Assembly (NCBI GenBank): GCA_032717465.1
Contig: CM064653.1
Location: 34,488,659-34,552,658, forward strand
DNA from: Coenobita brevimanus
Taxonomy: Eukaryota; Arthropoda; Malacostraca; Decapoda; Coenobitidae
Reading direction: 5' to 3'
Length of the DNA: 64,000 nt
Every line of letters begins with the position of its first letter. Position 1 is the first letter of the stretch. Positions 33,738-42,178 of this stretch are shown one piece after another. Under the pieces are notes generated by a model that saw only the letters and a program-made list of their open reading frames with translations, did not search any database and had not been told where the DNA came from. The translations under genes and the position numbers were made by a program.

Positions 33738-34051
33738 GACCTTTTCCAGTGTCGTCACAGAAATCACATGGTTTTATTTGACTCCACATTGGACAGCAAA
33801 CTCCTCGCAGTAATGGCTGTCCAGACAGGGCTGTCGGAGATTGAACTGTCTGATATATGCAGAAATCTGGATCATCGCCACCAAGATCTATACAGGAACA
33901 AGATAAAGTGTTTGAGTCTGGGTGTTTATGCCATACCTAGGGAGAAACTCACTCATTTCAAGTATGGGAGACCGAAACCAGATCTCAGATATGGTGATCT
34001 CTATCACTATTTGGTGAAAACCCCGTGAAGTTCACCGGGGCATCCCTCAAG
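33738..34051 (+). pseudogene. Degenerate exon-like fragment (YqaJ-type recombinase family, tentative)
   Basis: A plus-strand frame reads VQTGLSEIELSDICRNLD, KIKCLSLGVYAIPREKL, and KYGRPKPDLRYGDLYHYLV, then a stop. A one-base shift gives KFTGASLK, followed by a donor-like AAG|GTAAAT at 34051. The 'YGD.Y.YLV...FTG.SLK' arrangement recalls, from memory, the start of a multicopy arthropod protein with a YqaJ/SWIM arrangement. That assignment is weak. The frameshift and isolation suggest a remnant. Confidence 0.35.
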
Positions 34052-34159
34052 GTAAATATGTGTAATATATCTAGCTGGAACTGACATACTTTACATGTAA
34101 ATCGTCTTGGTAATCAGTAAATTATTGACGTGGGGCCAAGGGTGCAGGGACTGTATACA

Positions 34160-34615
34160 CTGACTGAGAATCAAGTAGTTGATGAACCAGTGGAGGGTGG
34201 GGGTGTGGGAGTGGGGGAAGGAGGTGGAGGGAGGGTGGGGGTTTTGAATGGCGGTGGGGGATGGGGGGTGGGACTAGGGTTGGTTTGGGGTGTGGGGGTG
34301 TGGGGGAGGGTTGGGGATGGGTGGTAATGGGTGGAGGGGAAGGGGGTTGGGTTGTGGTGGGGCTATTTTAGGGGGCTGCATGGGGAAGTTTGTGGAAGGG
34401 AGTTGGGGGCGTGGGGTGTGGTGGTGGGGGTTCGAAAGTGGGGGGTGGGAGTGCGGGGTGATGGGGGACGGTTGTGGGGTGGTGGTGGCGGTGGGGGAGT
34501 TGGGATGGCAGCGGGAGGGTGGTGGAGGTGTGTAGGTGGGGTGGGGATGTGTGTGAGGTGGTTGGGTGGCGGTGGGGGGATAGGGGTGGGGTTGGAGGGG
34601 GTGGGGGTGGCTTAC
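34160..34615 (+). repeat. G-rich low-complexity tract
   Basis: The plus strand is almost entirely G with short GTG/GGA interruptions and many runs of four to six G, so it has strong G-quadruplex potential. A second, weaker GTG-rich stretch covers about 35090-35760. Open frames here are compositional. Confidence 0.85.
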
Positions 34616-34751
34616 CTGATATGAAATGCCTCTTCACGGCAGCTATCCACTTCTGTTGCTTTTCCTCATTGGCTGGAAACCGGCAGGAGTTTACCCCACT
34701 TCCACTTTTCTGCCATGTCTTACAGCCAAAGGCACAAGAGTGGAATACCAT
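34616..34751 (-). CDS. THAP-type zinc-finger first exon (candidate)
   Basis: ATG in context CACAATGG at 34751 begins a frame with CAFGCKTW, SCRFPANEEKQQKWIAAV and KRHFISG, ending at a consensus donor CAG|GTAAGC at 34616/34615. This matches the N-terminal half of a THAP domain (CxxxC, then FP, then W..A). The remaining Cys-x2-His and AVPTEF-type part would be on the next exon, not identified here. It could belong to a host gene, a P-element-like transposase or a captured fragment. It lies inside the LTR retrotransposon interior. No disabling change is visible in the exon itself. Confidence 0.5.
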
Positions 34752-36059
34752 TGTGGAACCTGCAGTTCTCTCTTTCTAGACGTCCGACAATTTGCCATCC
34801 AGTATGGCGTCATAAGCAAAAGTCACATGACCCGTGACGTCACATGGAAAAGATCTATACTGCCTCGAGGGTGGAGGTCTGTGTGGTCGTTTGCAGGAGG
34901 CATAGGAGTTTTGGTGTCTGTTTCCCTGGGCAGGGGTCCAGAGTACCCATCGGATCTTCGTTTCTGGAGACAGAGTGTGGTGACTGGACGGTGACTCCGG
35001 GCTGAATGCTGGAAACGGGTGAGGTGACCTGGGTTTTATGAGGTTGCAGGGGACACACATTAATTGTGAGGGTGCTCACCTTGCTGGTGGGCGAGAGAGA
35101 TGGCCGGATCTGGTAGTGGTGGTGGTGAGGACGGGTGTGGGTGGCGAGAAGCTTGGACCATGTGGTGAGACAGCCGGGTGAGGGTGGGAGGTTCTTGGTT
35201 TGGGTGGAGGAGTTTTTGCGTTAGAAGGTGGGGGTGTGGCGGTGGTCGAAGATGGGGAGCTGGTGTGGGGTCTGGTGTAGGACGTAGGTGTGGAATGAGG
35301 AGTGAGTGAAGGAGAGGAGTGTGTGGGTGTAAGGCAGTTGGTCCTAGGAGTGGTGGTGGTTAGGGCAGGTATAGGCGACATGGAGCATCAGTCACATGGT
35401 GAGGTGGCCGGGGGTGGTAAGGGGGTTCCCTGGCTGGGTGGCGGGGCCTCGGTGTCCTGTGGTGGCAGCGTGGGGGCGGGTGTTGAGGTGGGAGGTGAGG
35501 TGGCCGGGGGTGTATAGGGGGTCCGTGGGGAGGGTGTGCAACTGGTAGAGGGTAAAGGTGGGGGATGAGATTGTGGAGGGGGGGAGTGCGTGAGGGTGAT
35601 GAGTGAGATGGTGTAATGTAGCAGGTGTACAAGTCAGCTGTGTGGTTGGGGGAGGCGGGTGGTGGTGCGGCGTGCTGAGTGAGGGAGTGAGTGTGACGTG
35701 GTTGGGAGGTGGCTGGTGGGGGGCGGAATAGACGCACATGGCAGTTGCGATATGTGCTGGAAATGTTGTGATATTGGATGTGGCGGCCTTGGGTAGCTGT
35801 TTTCCTTCGGGCAGCCATAAGTTATTCCCGTATATCATGAATGGGTCACCGGTGATTACATGCTGAAAACTCCCACAGATCTATGGAAATCACGTTGGTA
35901 TACCCCTTAGAAGGAGGGTGCCTTTTAGTGGGGCGCGCCCTAGCCGTACTGGGTGTTTTTTTTTTTATGTGAGGAAGAAGGAACCAAAGGCCGGGAGCCC
36001 GCAATTGCAGCTCCTTCCAAGAAAAAAAAAAAACAATACAAAAGAGAGCCAAATTCAAG
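34752..36059. other. Interior sequence without recognised gene
   Basis: This contains the region upstream of the THAP-type exon, GTG-rich low-complexity DNA (35090-35760), a T12 tract near 35956 and an A12 tract near 36020. Minus-strand Pro/His-rich frames at 35076-35818 are explained by composition. Confidence 0.4.
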
Positions 36060-37110
36060 ATTTATTCATTTCGAGATGCCTGGACACACCGCGTTTGAAA
36101 GACTGGAGGTCATAGGAAGTAGGAAATACAGACAGAGGGAGACAGTTCCAGAGTTGACCTGTTGCATAAATGAAGGACTGGGAGTGACGGTTAACTCTTT
36201 CATTAGAGAGTTGGACAGAATGGGATGAGAGCTTGTTACTAGACGGGTGCTACGCACCCGTCATAGAGGTGGAGGGATGCAAGTAGACAGTTCAGAGGAG
36301 CAGTGACCATGGAAGTAACGATAGAGAAGAGATAAAAGATGCAACAGTGAGGTGAAGTGACAGAAGTTGAAGGGAGCTGGTAAGAGGAGGAGAGTTAATG
36401 AGATGAAAAGCCTATTGCTCCATCCTATTGAGAAGAGCTGTATGTGGGGAGCCTTCCCACACATGAGAGTTGTATGTACTCTCCACAGGGGCGAATAAAA
36501 CCCATGTATAAAGTCAACAACTGTGCAGAGGTAAACAAGGTACGGAGTTGGCTGAGCACACCTAATCTCTTGGAAGCAGATTTTACAAATGATGTAATAT
36601 GATCTTTCCAAGATAAATTCCGAGTGAATGAAACCCCAAGCATGTTCAAGGATGATGCATGGTTGAGGTGGATATTATTAAACATTAGAGGGTACTCCTG
36701 TGGAAGATTCTATCGAGTTCACAGGTGTAAGCACTGAGTCTTTGATGCATTAAAGACAACAAGAATATTTTTACCCCAGTCAGAGGTACGAGCCAAGTCA
36801 GACATTAGGTGTGCCATAGCCTCATCCCTAGTTTGTTGAAGTAATCGCTAAGATGGACGCTGCGGGAACCAAATGGAAAGGTGAAAGGTGGAATCATCAG
36901 CATACAAGTGGATAGGGTTAGATGTACAGCTTAGAAGATCATTGTTGAATGAAAGGAAGAGAGTTGGTGATAGGGCAGAGCCCTGAGGAACACCACTGTT
37001 GATAGACCTAGGAGAAGAACGATGGCCGTCTACAACAGTGGCTATAGAACGACCAGAAAGGAAGCAGTTGGTGAAACTGTGCGTCTGGGGGGCATCTGTG
37101 GTTTTGAGGG
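36060..37110 (-). pseudogene. Jockey-like non-LTR retrotransposon J2, 5'-truncated
   Basis: Minus-strand RT fragments are FLSGRSIATVVDG, INSGVPQGSALSPTLF and IHLYADDSTFHLS with the YADD box intact (36860-37060). The thumb-like part SWKDHITSFVKSASKRLGVL lies at 36425-36685 and the C-terminal LWNSLP-like region degenerates to ILSNSLMKEL at 36066-36257. It is closely related to J1 but lacks the endonuclease and first half of the RT, the usual 5' truncation of target-primed insertion. Frameshifts are present. Confidence 0.75.
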
Positions 37111-37149
37111 TTGTGCCGGATTCGTCGGGACTCTGCTCACTGCACCAAT

Positions 37150-37683
37150 GTGTTGTGGGGTAGTGCAAACGGTGAGAAAATGCCTGACAAGTTGAACATC
37201 AGGATCCTCAACAGGGTGTTGAAGATATGTTGTTCTCTGAAGATATGTTGTTCCCTGAAAATATGTTGTTCCCTGAAAATATGTTGTTCTCGGGTGGCCG
37301 TGTCAGCCTCCGGGTAACCGGCAGTGATGAGTCACCTGGCCTGGTAAAGCGTGCTGTCCAGGTTGCCGTCGTAAGTGAGGGCTTCAAGCTGGGATAAAGC
37401 GACGACTTTCCCTAGTGATGGCGACTGCTTGGGTCATGATTTGCGTGAATTGTGCCCAAGTCAGCTCCGGGACGATCTTCTTCCCATGTGTTGTAGAGTG
37501 ACTGCTATCTTCTCTCTATTGTGATGGAATCCAATGTCCAGTAGTTGTTTAATCATGCACATGTACATGTCTATGTCACACTGTTTAGGGTCGAATTTTG
37601 GCATTTGTAAGTGCGGTTTGGTCGCCATTCTGTTAAACTTTCCCTTTCATTCCTCGTTGCTCTCTGACCGAATCAAGAACCAC
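37150..37683 (-). pseudogene. Gag-like 5' interior of the LTR retrotransposon
   Basis: Just inside LTR IX the minus strand reads an ATG with MPKFDPKQCDIDMYMCMIKQ, LLDIGFHHNREKIAV and TLQHMGRR, then a stop and a frame change giving WAQFTQIMTQAVAITRESR. Position, size and helix-rich character fit a capsid-type Gag, but no zinc knuckle is seen. A tandem 18-bp repeat (REQHIF x4, 37221-37292) follows. The bases after the LTR (TGGTTCTTGATTCGG) occupy the primer-binding-site position. The matching tRNA was not determined. Confidence 0.5.
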
Positions 37684-39215
37684 TGCTAGCCACTGAGCTC
37701 AACTCCTTGCACTCTGAGTATGAGCGACTGATCTGGGGTTTCCTTCAAGACTAGGTCTAGAGCATGCAACTAGAGAAACAGGGCATAAAAACTCAGGGCA
37801 CCCAACCTTACACGTATATTACCACAAAGATATACAGTGCTGGACACAATACAATGCACAGACTAAACACACTAATAAGGACACAGAGGACCCGAGTTGG
37901 GTTACTGATGACTAGTCAGCTGCAGGTGTCGTTCAGGTGTGGGAGGGGTCCCGTCGGGTGTGCTCTCTCGCAGGAGGCGTGGGACCACCGTCAAGGACCT
38001 GATCGTCTGGTGTGGGGCTGGGATGTGTAGAGGGAGGCCTTTCCCTAGTGGGCGCTCGGTGGGTGCGTCGGCCCTCAGGACTGAGGCCGAACAGGGCGAG
38101 CAGGCGCGCCCCCCTGCACCTGCTCCTGGAGGAGGACTGCTTGTTGGTTAGGCTGGGGAGGTCTCGTCCAGGAGTCCTTGGGGCGCCCCTGGGTGGCTGG
38201 GGGCTGCAGCCTCGCTTTGGTCGAGAGGCCATCAGGGGCTGCCTGCGGCATCTCTCCCGCTGGGAGTCTTGCAGTGAGGGGCAATGTAGGGGTGCTGGCT
38301 GCAGTGAGCATATCCCCAGGCTCACTACTGGGCCACTCCAGATCCTCTTCAGCTGCAACTCCACTGGGGGGCTAGCTCTGTGGGAAGAGCGAGAGGGGTG
38401 TCCCACTCTGCCTTTGGAGGGGTGAGGCGAGCAAGGGATGTTACCCTTGAGGGGCATCACAGGGGTAGCAGACGAGGGAAAGACAGTGGCCGTTCCCTCC
38501 CCGACGGGCACAAGGGGCACCGCTGCGGCTCTGCTGGACCCCGGGACAGCAGGTGAGAAAAGGATGGTGGCCGTTTTCTCCCCGGTGAGGACAATGGCCG
38601 TCACCATGGTACTGCTCCCTGTAGAAGTGGCAGATGAGGGAAGGACAGTGGCCATTCCCTCCCCGACAGGCACAGGGGGCTCCGCCGCGGTTCTGCTTGT
38701 GCCTGTGGGGGCAGCAGATGAGGGAAGGACAGTGGCTGTTCCCTCCCCGACGGGTACAGTTGACACAGCTGTGGTTCTGCCTTGCCCTGGGACAGCAAGT
38801 GAGAGGAGGATGGTGGCCATTCTCTCCCCAGCGAGGACAGTGGCCGTCATCGCAGTTCTGCTCCCAGCAGAGGCTGCAGGTAAGGGAGGAACAGTGGCCG
38901 TTCCCTCCCCGACGGGTACAGTGGATGCTGCCGTGGTCCTGCAAGGGGTGGTAGATGAGAGGAGTAAAGTGGCTGTCCTCTCCCCAACAAGTACAGTGGC
39001 CATCGTTGCGGTTCTACCTGGGACTGTTAAGGAACAAGTCCCATCCCAATCCTGGCGAGTGCTGGTCTGTCTCGAGAGTAGTGCGGTGCGGGTCAGCGTA
39101 CCTCCCGCGGGCTCCAGTGAGGGGAAGAGGGGCGCAGGGTGGTGGGGGATGTATGCCCGTCTCGCTTGGGACTTTCTGCGCCTCCCTGTAATCTCACCTC
39201 CGTCCTGGTGTTTCA
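37684..39215 (-). mobile_element. LTR IX (5' LTR of the pair)
   Basis: Sense start TGAAACACCAG at 39215 and end GGCTAGCA at 37684. The last five bases of the family end appear lost at the junction with the Gag region. The U5-like region (TAATATACGTGTAAGG...TTTTTATGCCCTG) is the best preserved in the window and served as reference for the other copies. Confidence 0.8.
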
Positions 39216-39216
39216 T
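37933..39216 (-). CDS. LTR-borne repeat protein, copy IX, 427 codons open
   Basis: ATG at 39216 overlaps the LTR start (A from the target duplication, TG from the LTR). The N-terminus has KHQDGGEITGRRRKSQARR and a DWDGTCSLTVPGRT block. The middle, residues about 75-235, consists of imperfect 28-31-residue repeats with cores VGEGTATVLPSS and LAGERMATILLS. Then follow GRVGHPSRSSHRASPP, WSGPVVSLGICSLQPAPL, RCRRQPLMASRPKRG, PRTPGRDLPSL and the tail RLLALFGLSPEGRRTHR, ending at a stop at 37933. It is strongly basic and Pro-rich with no catalytic motif. It is open while its partner VIII is broken. Expression and function are unknown. Confidence 0.5.
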   Translation of the reverse strand: MKHQDGGEITGRRRKSQARRAYIPHHPAPLFPSLEPAGGTLTRTALLSRQTSTRQDWDGTCSLTVPGRTATMATVLVGERTATLLLSSTTPCRTTAASTVPVGEGTATVPPLPAASAGSRTAMTATVLAGERMATILLSLAVPGQGRTTAVSTVPVGEGTATVLPSSAAPTGTSRTAAEPPVPVGEGMATVLPSSATSTGSSTMVTAIVLTGEKTATILFSPAVPGSSRAAAVPLVPVGEGTATVFPSSATPVMPLKGNIPCSPHPSKGRVGHPSRSSHRASPPVELQLKRIWSGPVVSLGICSLQPAPLHCPSLQDSQRERCRRQPLMASRPKRGCSPQPPRGAPRTPGRDLPSLTNKQSSSRSRCRGARLLALFGLSPEGRRTHRAPTRERPPSTHPSPTPDDQVLDGGPTPPAREHTRRDPSHT

Positions 39217-39220
39217 GTCC

Positions 39221-39292
39221 AAATACTGCTGCATACACGTATCCAATCAAGTTGCCAACTGTGTTGTTAACACGTTCTAGTACACGTGTGGA
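39221..39292. mobile_element. MITE, right part
   Basis: The sequence ends CTAGTACACGTGTGGACTC, the inverted partner of 31913-31940, and adjoins the right half of the split SINE. Confidence 0.55.
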
Positions 39293-39396
39293 CTCACCCT
39301 CAAATGTCAGGACCAACTTGCCTAGCCCATGGCTCCTACGCGCCTCATGGGACAACATAAGATCGGATGATGAATGAATGATGAATGAATATATGT
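39293..39396 (+). repeat. SINE-like repeat, right half
   Basis: AATGTCAGGACCAACTTGCCTAGCCC...CTCATGGGACA...GGATGATGAATGAATG matches the second half of 62869-63020, with a (GATGAATGAAT) tail. Confidence 0.75.
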
Positions 39397-39429
39397 GTAA
39401 GGATTTATTATATTATATATATATATACA

Positions 39430-39508
<79 letters not shown>

Positions 39509-39535
39509 TGATGAATGAATATATGTGTAAGGATT

Positions 39536-39611
<76 letters not shown>

Positions 39612-39615
39612 TGTA
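39397..39615. repeat. Two (TA)n arrays in a local duplication
   Basis: GATGAATGAATATATGTGTAAGGATTTAT occurs before each TA array (39368 and 39504), so array plus flank appears to be duplicated. Confidence 0.9.
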
Positions 39616-40319
39616 TATGGAGGGAGGGAGTGGGGGTGGTTAAGCGAAATATTTACACAAAAGGTCCCTAGCAAGGTCCAGGTGGAAGCTGTCTGCTGAT
39701 GTTGTAAGTTTTGGGAAATTTTACATTGCTGTTTACTGGTGTACCTAGAAGTAGTTTTTGAAAATGTTCGCATTTGTGAGAGAGAGTGAGTGTGTAAAAA
39801 TGCATGTAATTATTGTTTTTGTAACTTTTAAATTATATTTGCATGTAGTTACACGGTTATTTAATGTTGTAAGGTTTCACGTCGGAACACGGTTGCACGA
39901 AACCTTGTAACCCATGAAAGAAAAAAAAAAAGAAAGAAATATATGTAGTGCAACTTTTCTGTTATACTGACAGTCTGATTTAGTTATATATATGAATCGG
40001 CGGTGTAGTACCTAAAGATGAAAGTGACCAAGAATTGATACCTCCAAGAGTACAGGATAAGTACCGTACAGACTTAGGACAAATAGCCGCTTGTCAAGTT
40101 TCCGGTAACCTCATTTAGGCTAAGCTACGAACTGCTTTCCCATCTTTGATAAGAGTACGTCAGCATAACCCTTGGAACCAGTAAATGGTTATGTTTTATG
40201 AAAAATAATGCCTTCACTTTGACTTTTGCGGAAGAATGGGGTTTTCATATATTTTTACATAGCTGCCGAGTATTAAAATTGGGAGTTTTTGCTGTTTAGT
40301 TCAGTCCTTGGTAAATTTA
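39616..40319. other. Intergenic, no gene seen
   Basis: AT-rich. An A-rich stretch (AAAGAAAAAAAAAAAGAAAG) at about 39918 is the only marked feature. Confidence 0.4.
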
Positions 40320-40660
40320 TGCTTTACTTGAAGCAGTAGAAGGACCTTACTAATTCAATTCATTTCCCTTCAGTTTGTTATCTATTTTTCTGACTATTTT
40401 AAGGGTGGTAAATTATCTTCTGCTGCAAATTTTTTTCCGCATTATCATCACATACCTTAAGCCGTACTTTTGGTTGTTATGTGGAAGACTTTTGCTTAGT
40501 TTACTCAGAGGTGGCTTTTGCTCCCCATTTCCCAATAGGAGGTTAAGGTTAGGTTGGTTAGGTTAGGTTAGGTTAGGTTAGGTTAGGTTAAATTATTAGG
40601 TACAGTTAAACTAGGTTAGGTTAAGTTAAACTGATAGGTCAGGAGAGTCCCTTCAGCCAT
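40320..40660 (+). repeat. Interspersed repeat carrying (TTAGG)n
   Basis: GCAGTAGAAGGACCTTACTAATTCA...TTTCCCAATAGGAGG leads into GGTTAGGTTAGGTTAGG (40545-40595) and AAATTATTAGGTACAG. Related units at 47655-48090 and 49605-50510 carry the same order with fewer TTAGG units. Confidence 0.75.
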
Positions 40661-40684
40661 TATGGACAGGGTGACATGGAGGTG

Positions 40685-40740
40685 ATTTGTTTGTGGCCAC
40701 CCCTTACGGTATTAAGGTGTCTGGCAAGAGATAGATAGAC
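40685..40740 (+). repeat. SINE 3' tail fragment
   Basis: TGGCCACCCCTTACGGTATTAAGGTGTCTGGCAAG followed by GATAGATAGA is the shared SINE/LINE tail. Confidence 0.6.
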
Positions 40741-40905
40741 GATCAAGGTGATTGAGAAAAATTATGCTACAAACTTCCAGCTATTACCTAAGTTCATAGT
40801 GAGGGATCCGTTCCCTAGATTCAGAGTGAAAAACCATGAGGATTCTCTCTGCAACTAAGTAAAATCAATGGATGGTCACAAGAATTAGATATAAAAGCGG
40901 CATAC

Positions 40906-41518
40906 AGTAAAATCTCGATATGACGGACTTCAGCAGACCAGAATTTGCTTTTATTGGACTGGAGGAGTAACCGGACTGAATTCCTATATGTTGGAAAAAG
41001 TCTAATAAAGCCAGACGCAGTCCGGACTGCCTGACCACTTCAGCTGTGTTCACCACAGCAAGATGAATACAGACATGTTTATCAGTGTACAGTACACTAT
41101 TATTGCCAGTATATATATTATACCATTTGATTAATGTAGTTGGGTCTGGTTAGTACTTGGATGGGTGACTGCCTGGGAACACCAGATGCTGTTGGCATCC
41201 CTACGTCAAGTGGGGTTGGTGGAGGATTAGTGCCCCTCCCTGTAAAACAATTAACTCTAAGCCCTTGGCCACCCTGTCTGGGATACATGGCGTCTGGCAA
41301 TGAATGAATGAATGAATTAATGTAGTGAAGTTATAACACAGTACTGCAATGGTAGTCTGAATAGTTTAAAAACCATTCATACGATCTGGACTAATGTCTG
41401 ATATATTGGAAAAAGTCTGGATTAGGAGGGGAAAGTCTGGATGTTGCTTTTATCGGAATTTCACATTTTTCAGAATGGCTTGGGGCCCCAATTAGTCCAT
41501 TATAGTGAGGTCTTACTG
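40906..41518. mobile_element. Tigger-like MITE (with nested 5S SINE)
   Basis: Ends CAGTAAAATCTCGATATG and, inverted, CAGTAAGACCTCACTATA, flanked by TA (40904-40905 and 41519-41520). A relative at 52942-54109 aligns along its length. Confidence 0.85.
41140..41315 (+). repeat. 5S-rRNA-derived SINE with 10-bp target duplication
   Basis: The head TTGGGTCTGGTTAGTACTTG and GATGGGTGACTGCCTGGGAA is the 3' half (box C region) of 5S rRNA. The body GGTGGAGGATTAGTGCCCC and tail TTGGCCACCC...GGCGTCTGGCAATGAATGAATG follow. ATTAATGTAG flanks it at 41130-41139 and 41316-41325. The related MITE at about 53890 keeps the site empty (ATTATTGTAGTG). The first half of 5S is missing, so it is not an rRNA gene. Confidence 0.85.
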
Positions 41519-41802
41519 TATAGTGAAGGATTTAAGGAAGAATATTTGTAACAATTCATTCTATGAAGAAAGGCTGTAACCCCTTCATGAGAGCCTCCAT
41601 AGCTGATTAAAATCATACACTTACAGTGAAGGGGTTAAAAGGAACAAAATGAGGGGTGCTGTATGTATATAAAACATTAAAGCAGGTTGTACCAATTTTA
41701 CTTATTGAACATCTTACTGTCAAGATTCTGTTTTTTGTTTCGTATGTCTAATGAAAACTGTGTTAAGATGTTTGTATAATGGTAATCACTTTTTTCTTAC
41801 AG

Positions 41803-42075
41803 ATGAAATCTTTCGTATTACTCCTTCTATTTTTGTGGGCTGTGAGTGTCAGTGCCCGAGCCCAAGAGTATGAGGATAATGACTTCGCTGAATTTGAAGT
41901 ATTTGAGGAGGAAGATGAATTAATTGAGGATGAAGAAGATCAGACCACAGAAGAGGGCACCCGTGGCGGAGGAGGAGGCGAGGCTGGAGGAGGTGTGGGT
42001 GGAGTTGGTGCAGAAGAGGGAGGATCACGAGCTGGGAGGGGGATGGAAGCTGATGAAGATGAAGTTATTGTAGAG
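41803..42075 (+). CDS. CCDC47: CCDC47 (calumin/PAT complex) first coding exon
   Basis: The exon follows an acceptor (TTTTTTCTTACAG|ATG at 41802/41803) and ends at a donor (GTAGAG|GTAATG at 42075), giving exactly 91 codons in phase 0. Residues 1-20 (MKSFVLLLLFLWAVSVSARA) are a signal peptide. Residues 21-52 contain EYEDNDFAEFEVFEEEDEL, which closely matches the YDDNDFAEFE acidic segment of animal CCDC47, an ER membrane protein that binds calcium and works in the PAT/multipass translocon. A Gly/Glu-rich segment (residues 55-80) is lineage-specific low complexity. Further exons are presumably downstream but none was recognised in the window. A 5' non-coding exon upstream is implied by the acceptor. 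Confidence 0.82.
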
Positions 42076-42178
42076 GTAATGGTTAATGTATCTGTACTTG
42101 CTGAAGGACGTATATCTGTACCTACTGAAGGATGTATAATCTGATACGTGCACAGCCCTGCATGTTAATCATGAAATA
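42076..42178 (+). other. Start of CCDC47 intron
   Basis: Begins with donor GTAATG. A Tigger-like MITE starts at 42179. The intron extends at least to the next unrecognised exon. Confidence 0.6.

Larger units (their letters stand above)
32123..39215 (-). mobile_element. LTR retrotransposon with both LTRs (VIII and IX), degenerate interior
   Basis: The two LTRs share the same repeat type and the same TGAAACACCAG start, have nearly equal length (1523 and 1532 bp) and point the same way. They are flanked outside by TGTCT (32118-32122) and TGTCC (39216-39220), a 4-of-5 target duplication. A Gag-like start follows the 5' LTR (IX) as expected. The interior also holds Jockey-like J2, a THAP-type exon, a recombinase-like fragment and G-rich low-complexity DNA. 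No protease, RT, RNase H or integrase of the LTR element itself was found. Confidence 0.7.

Noticed and set aside
35076..35818. Minus-strand Pro/His-rich proteins
   Set aside because: The frames follow from GTG/GGT-rich low-complexity DNA. No conserved segment or start context is seen.
38438..39280. Plus-strand 280-codon frame opposite copy IX
   Set aside because: Antisense of the repeat array. It continues past the LTR border into unrelated flank, unlike the minus-strand frame that begins at the border.
41140..41315. 5S rRNA gene
   Set aside because: Only the 3' half of 5S is present, followed by a SINE body, simple-repeat tail and target duplication.
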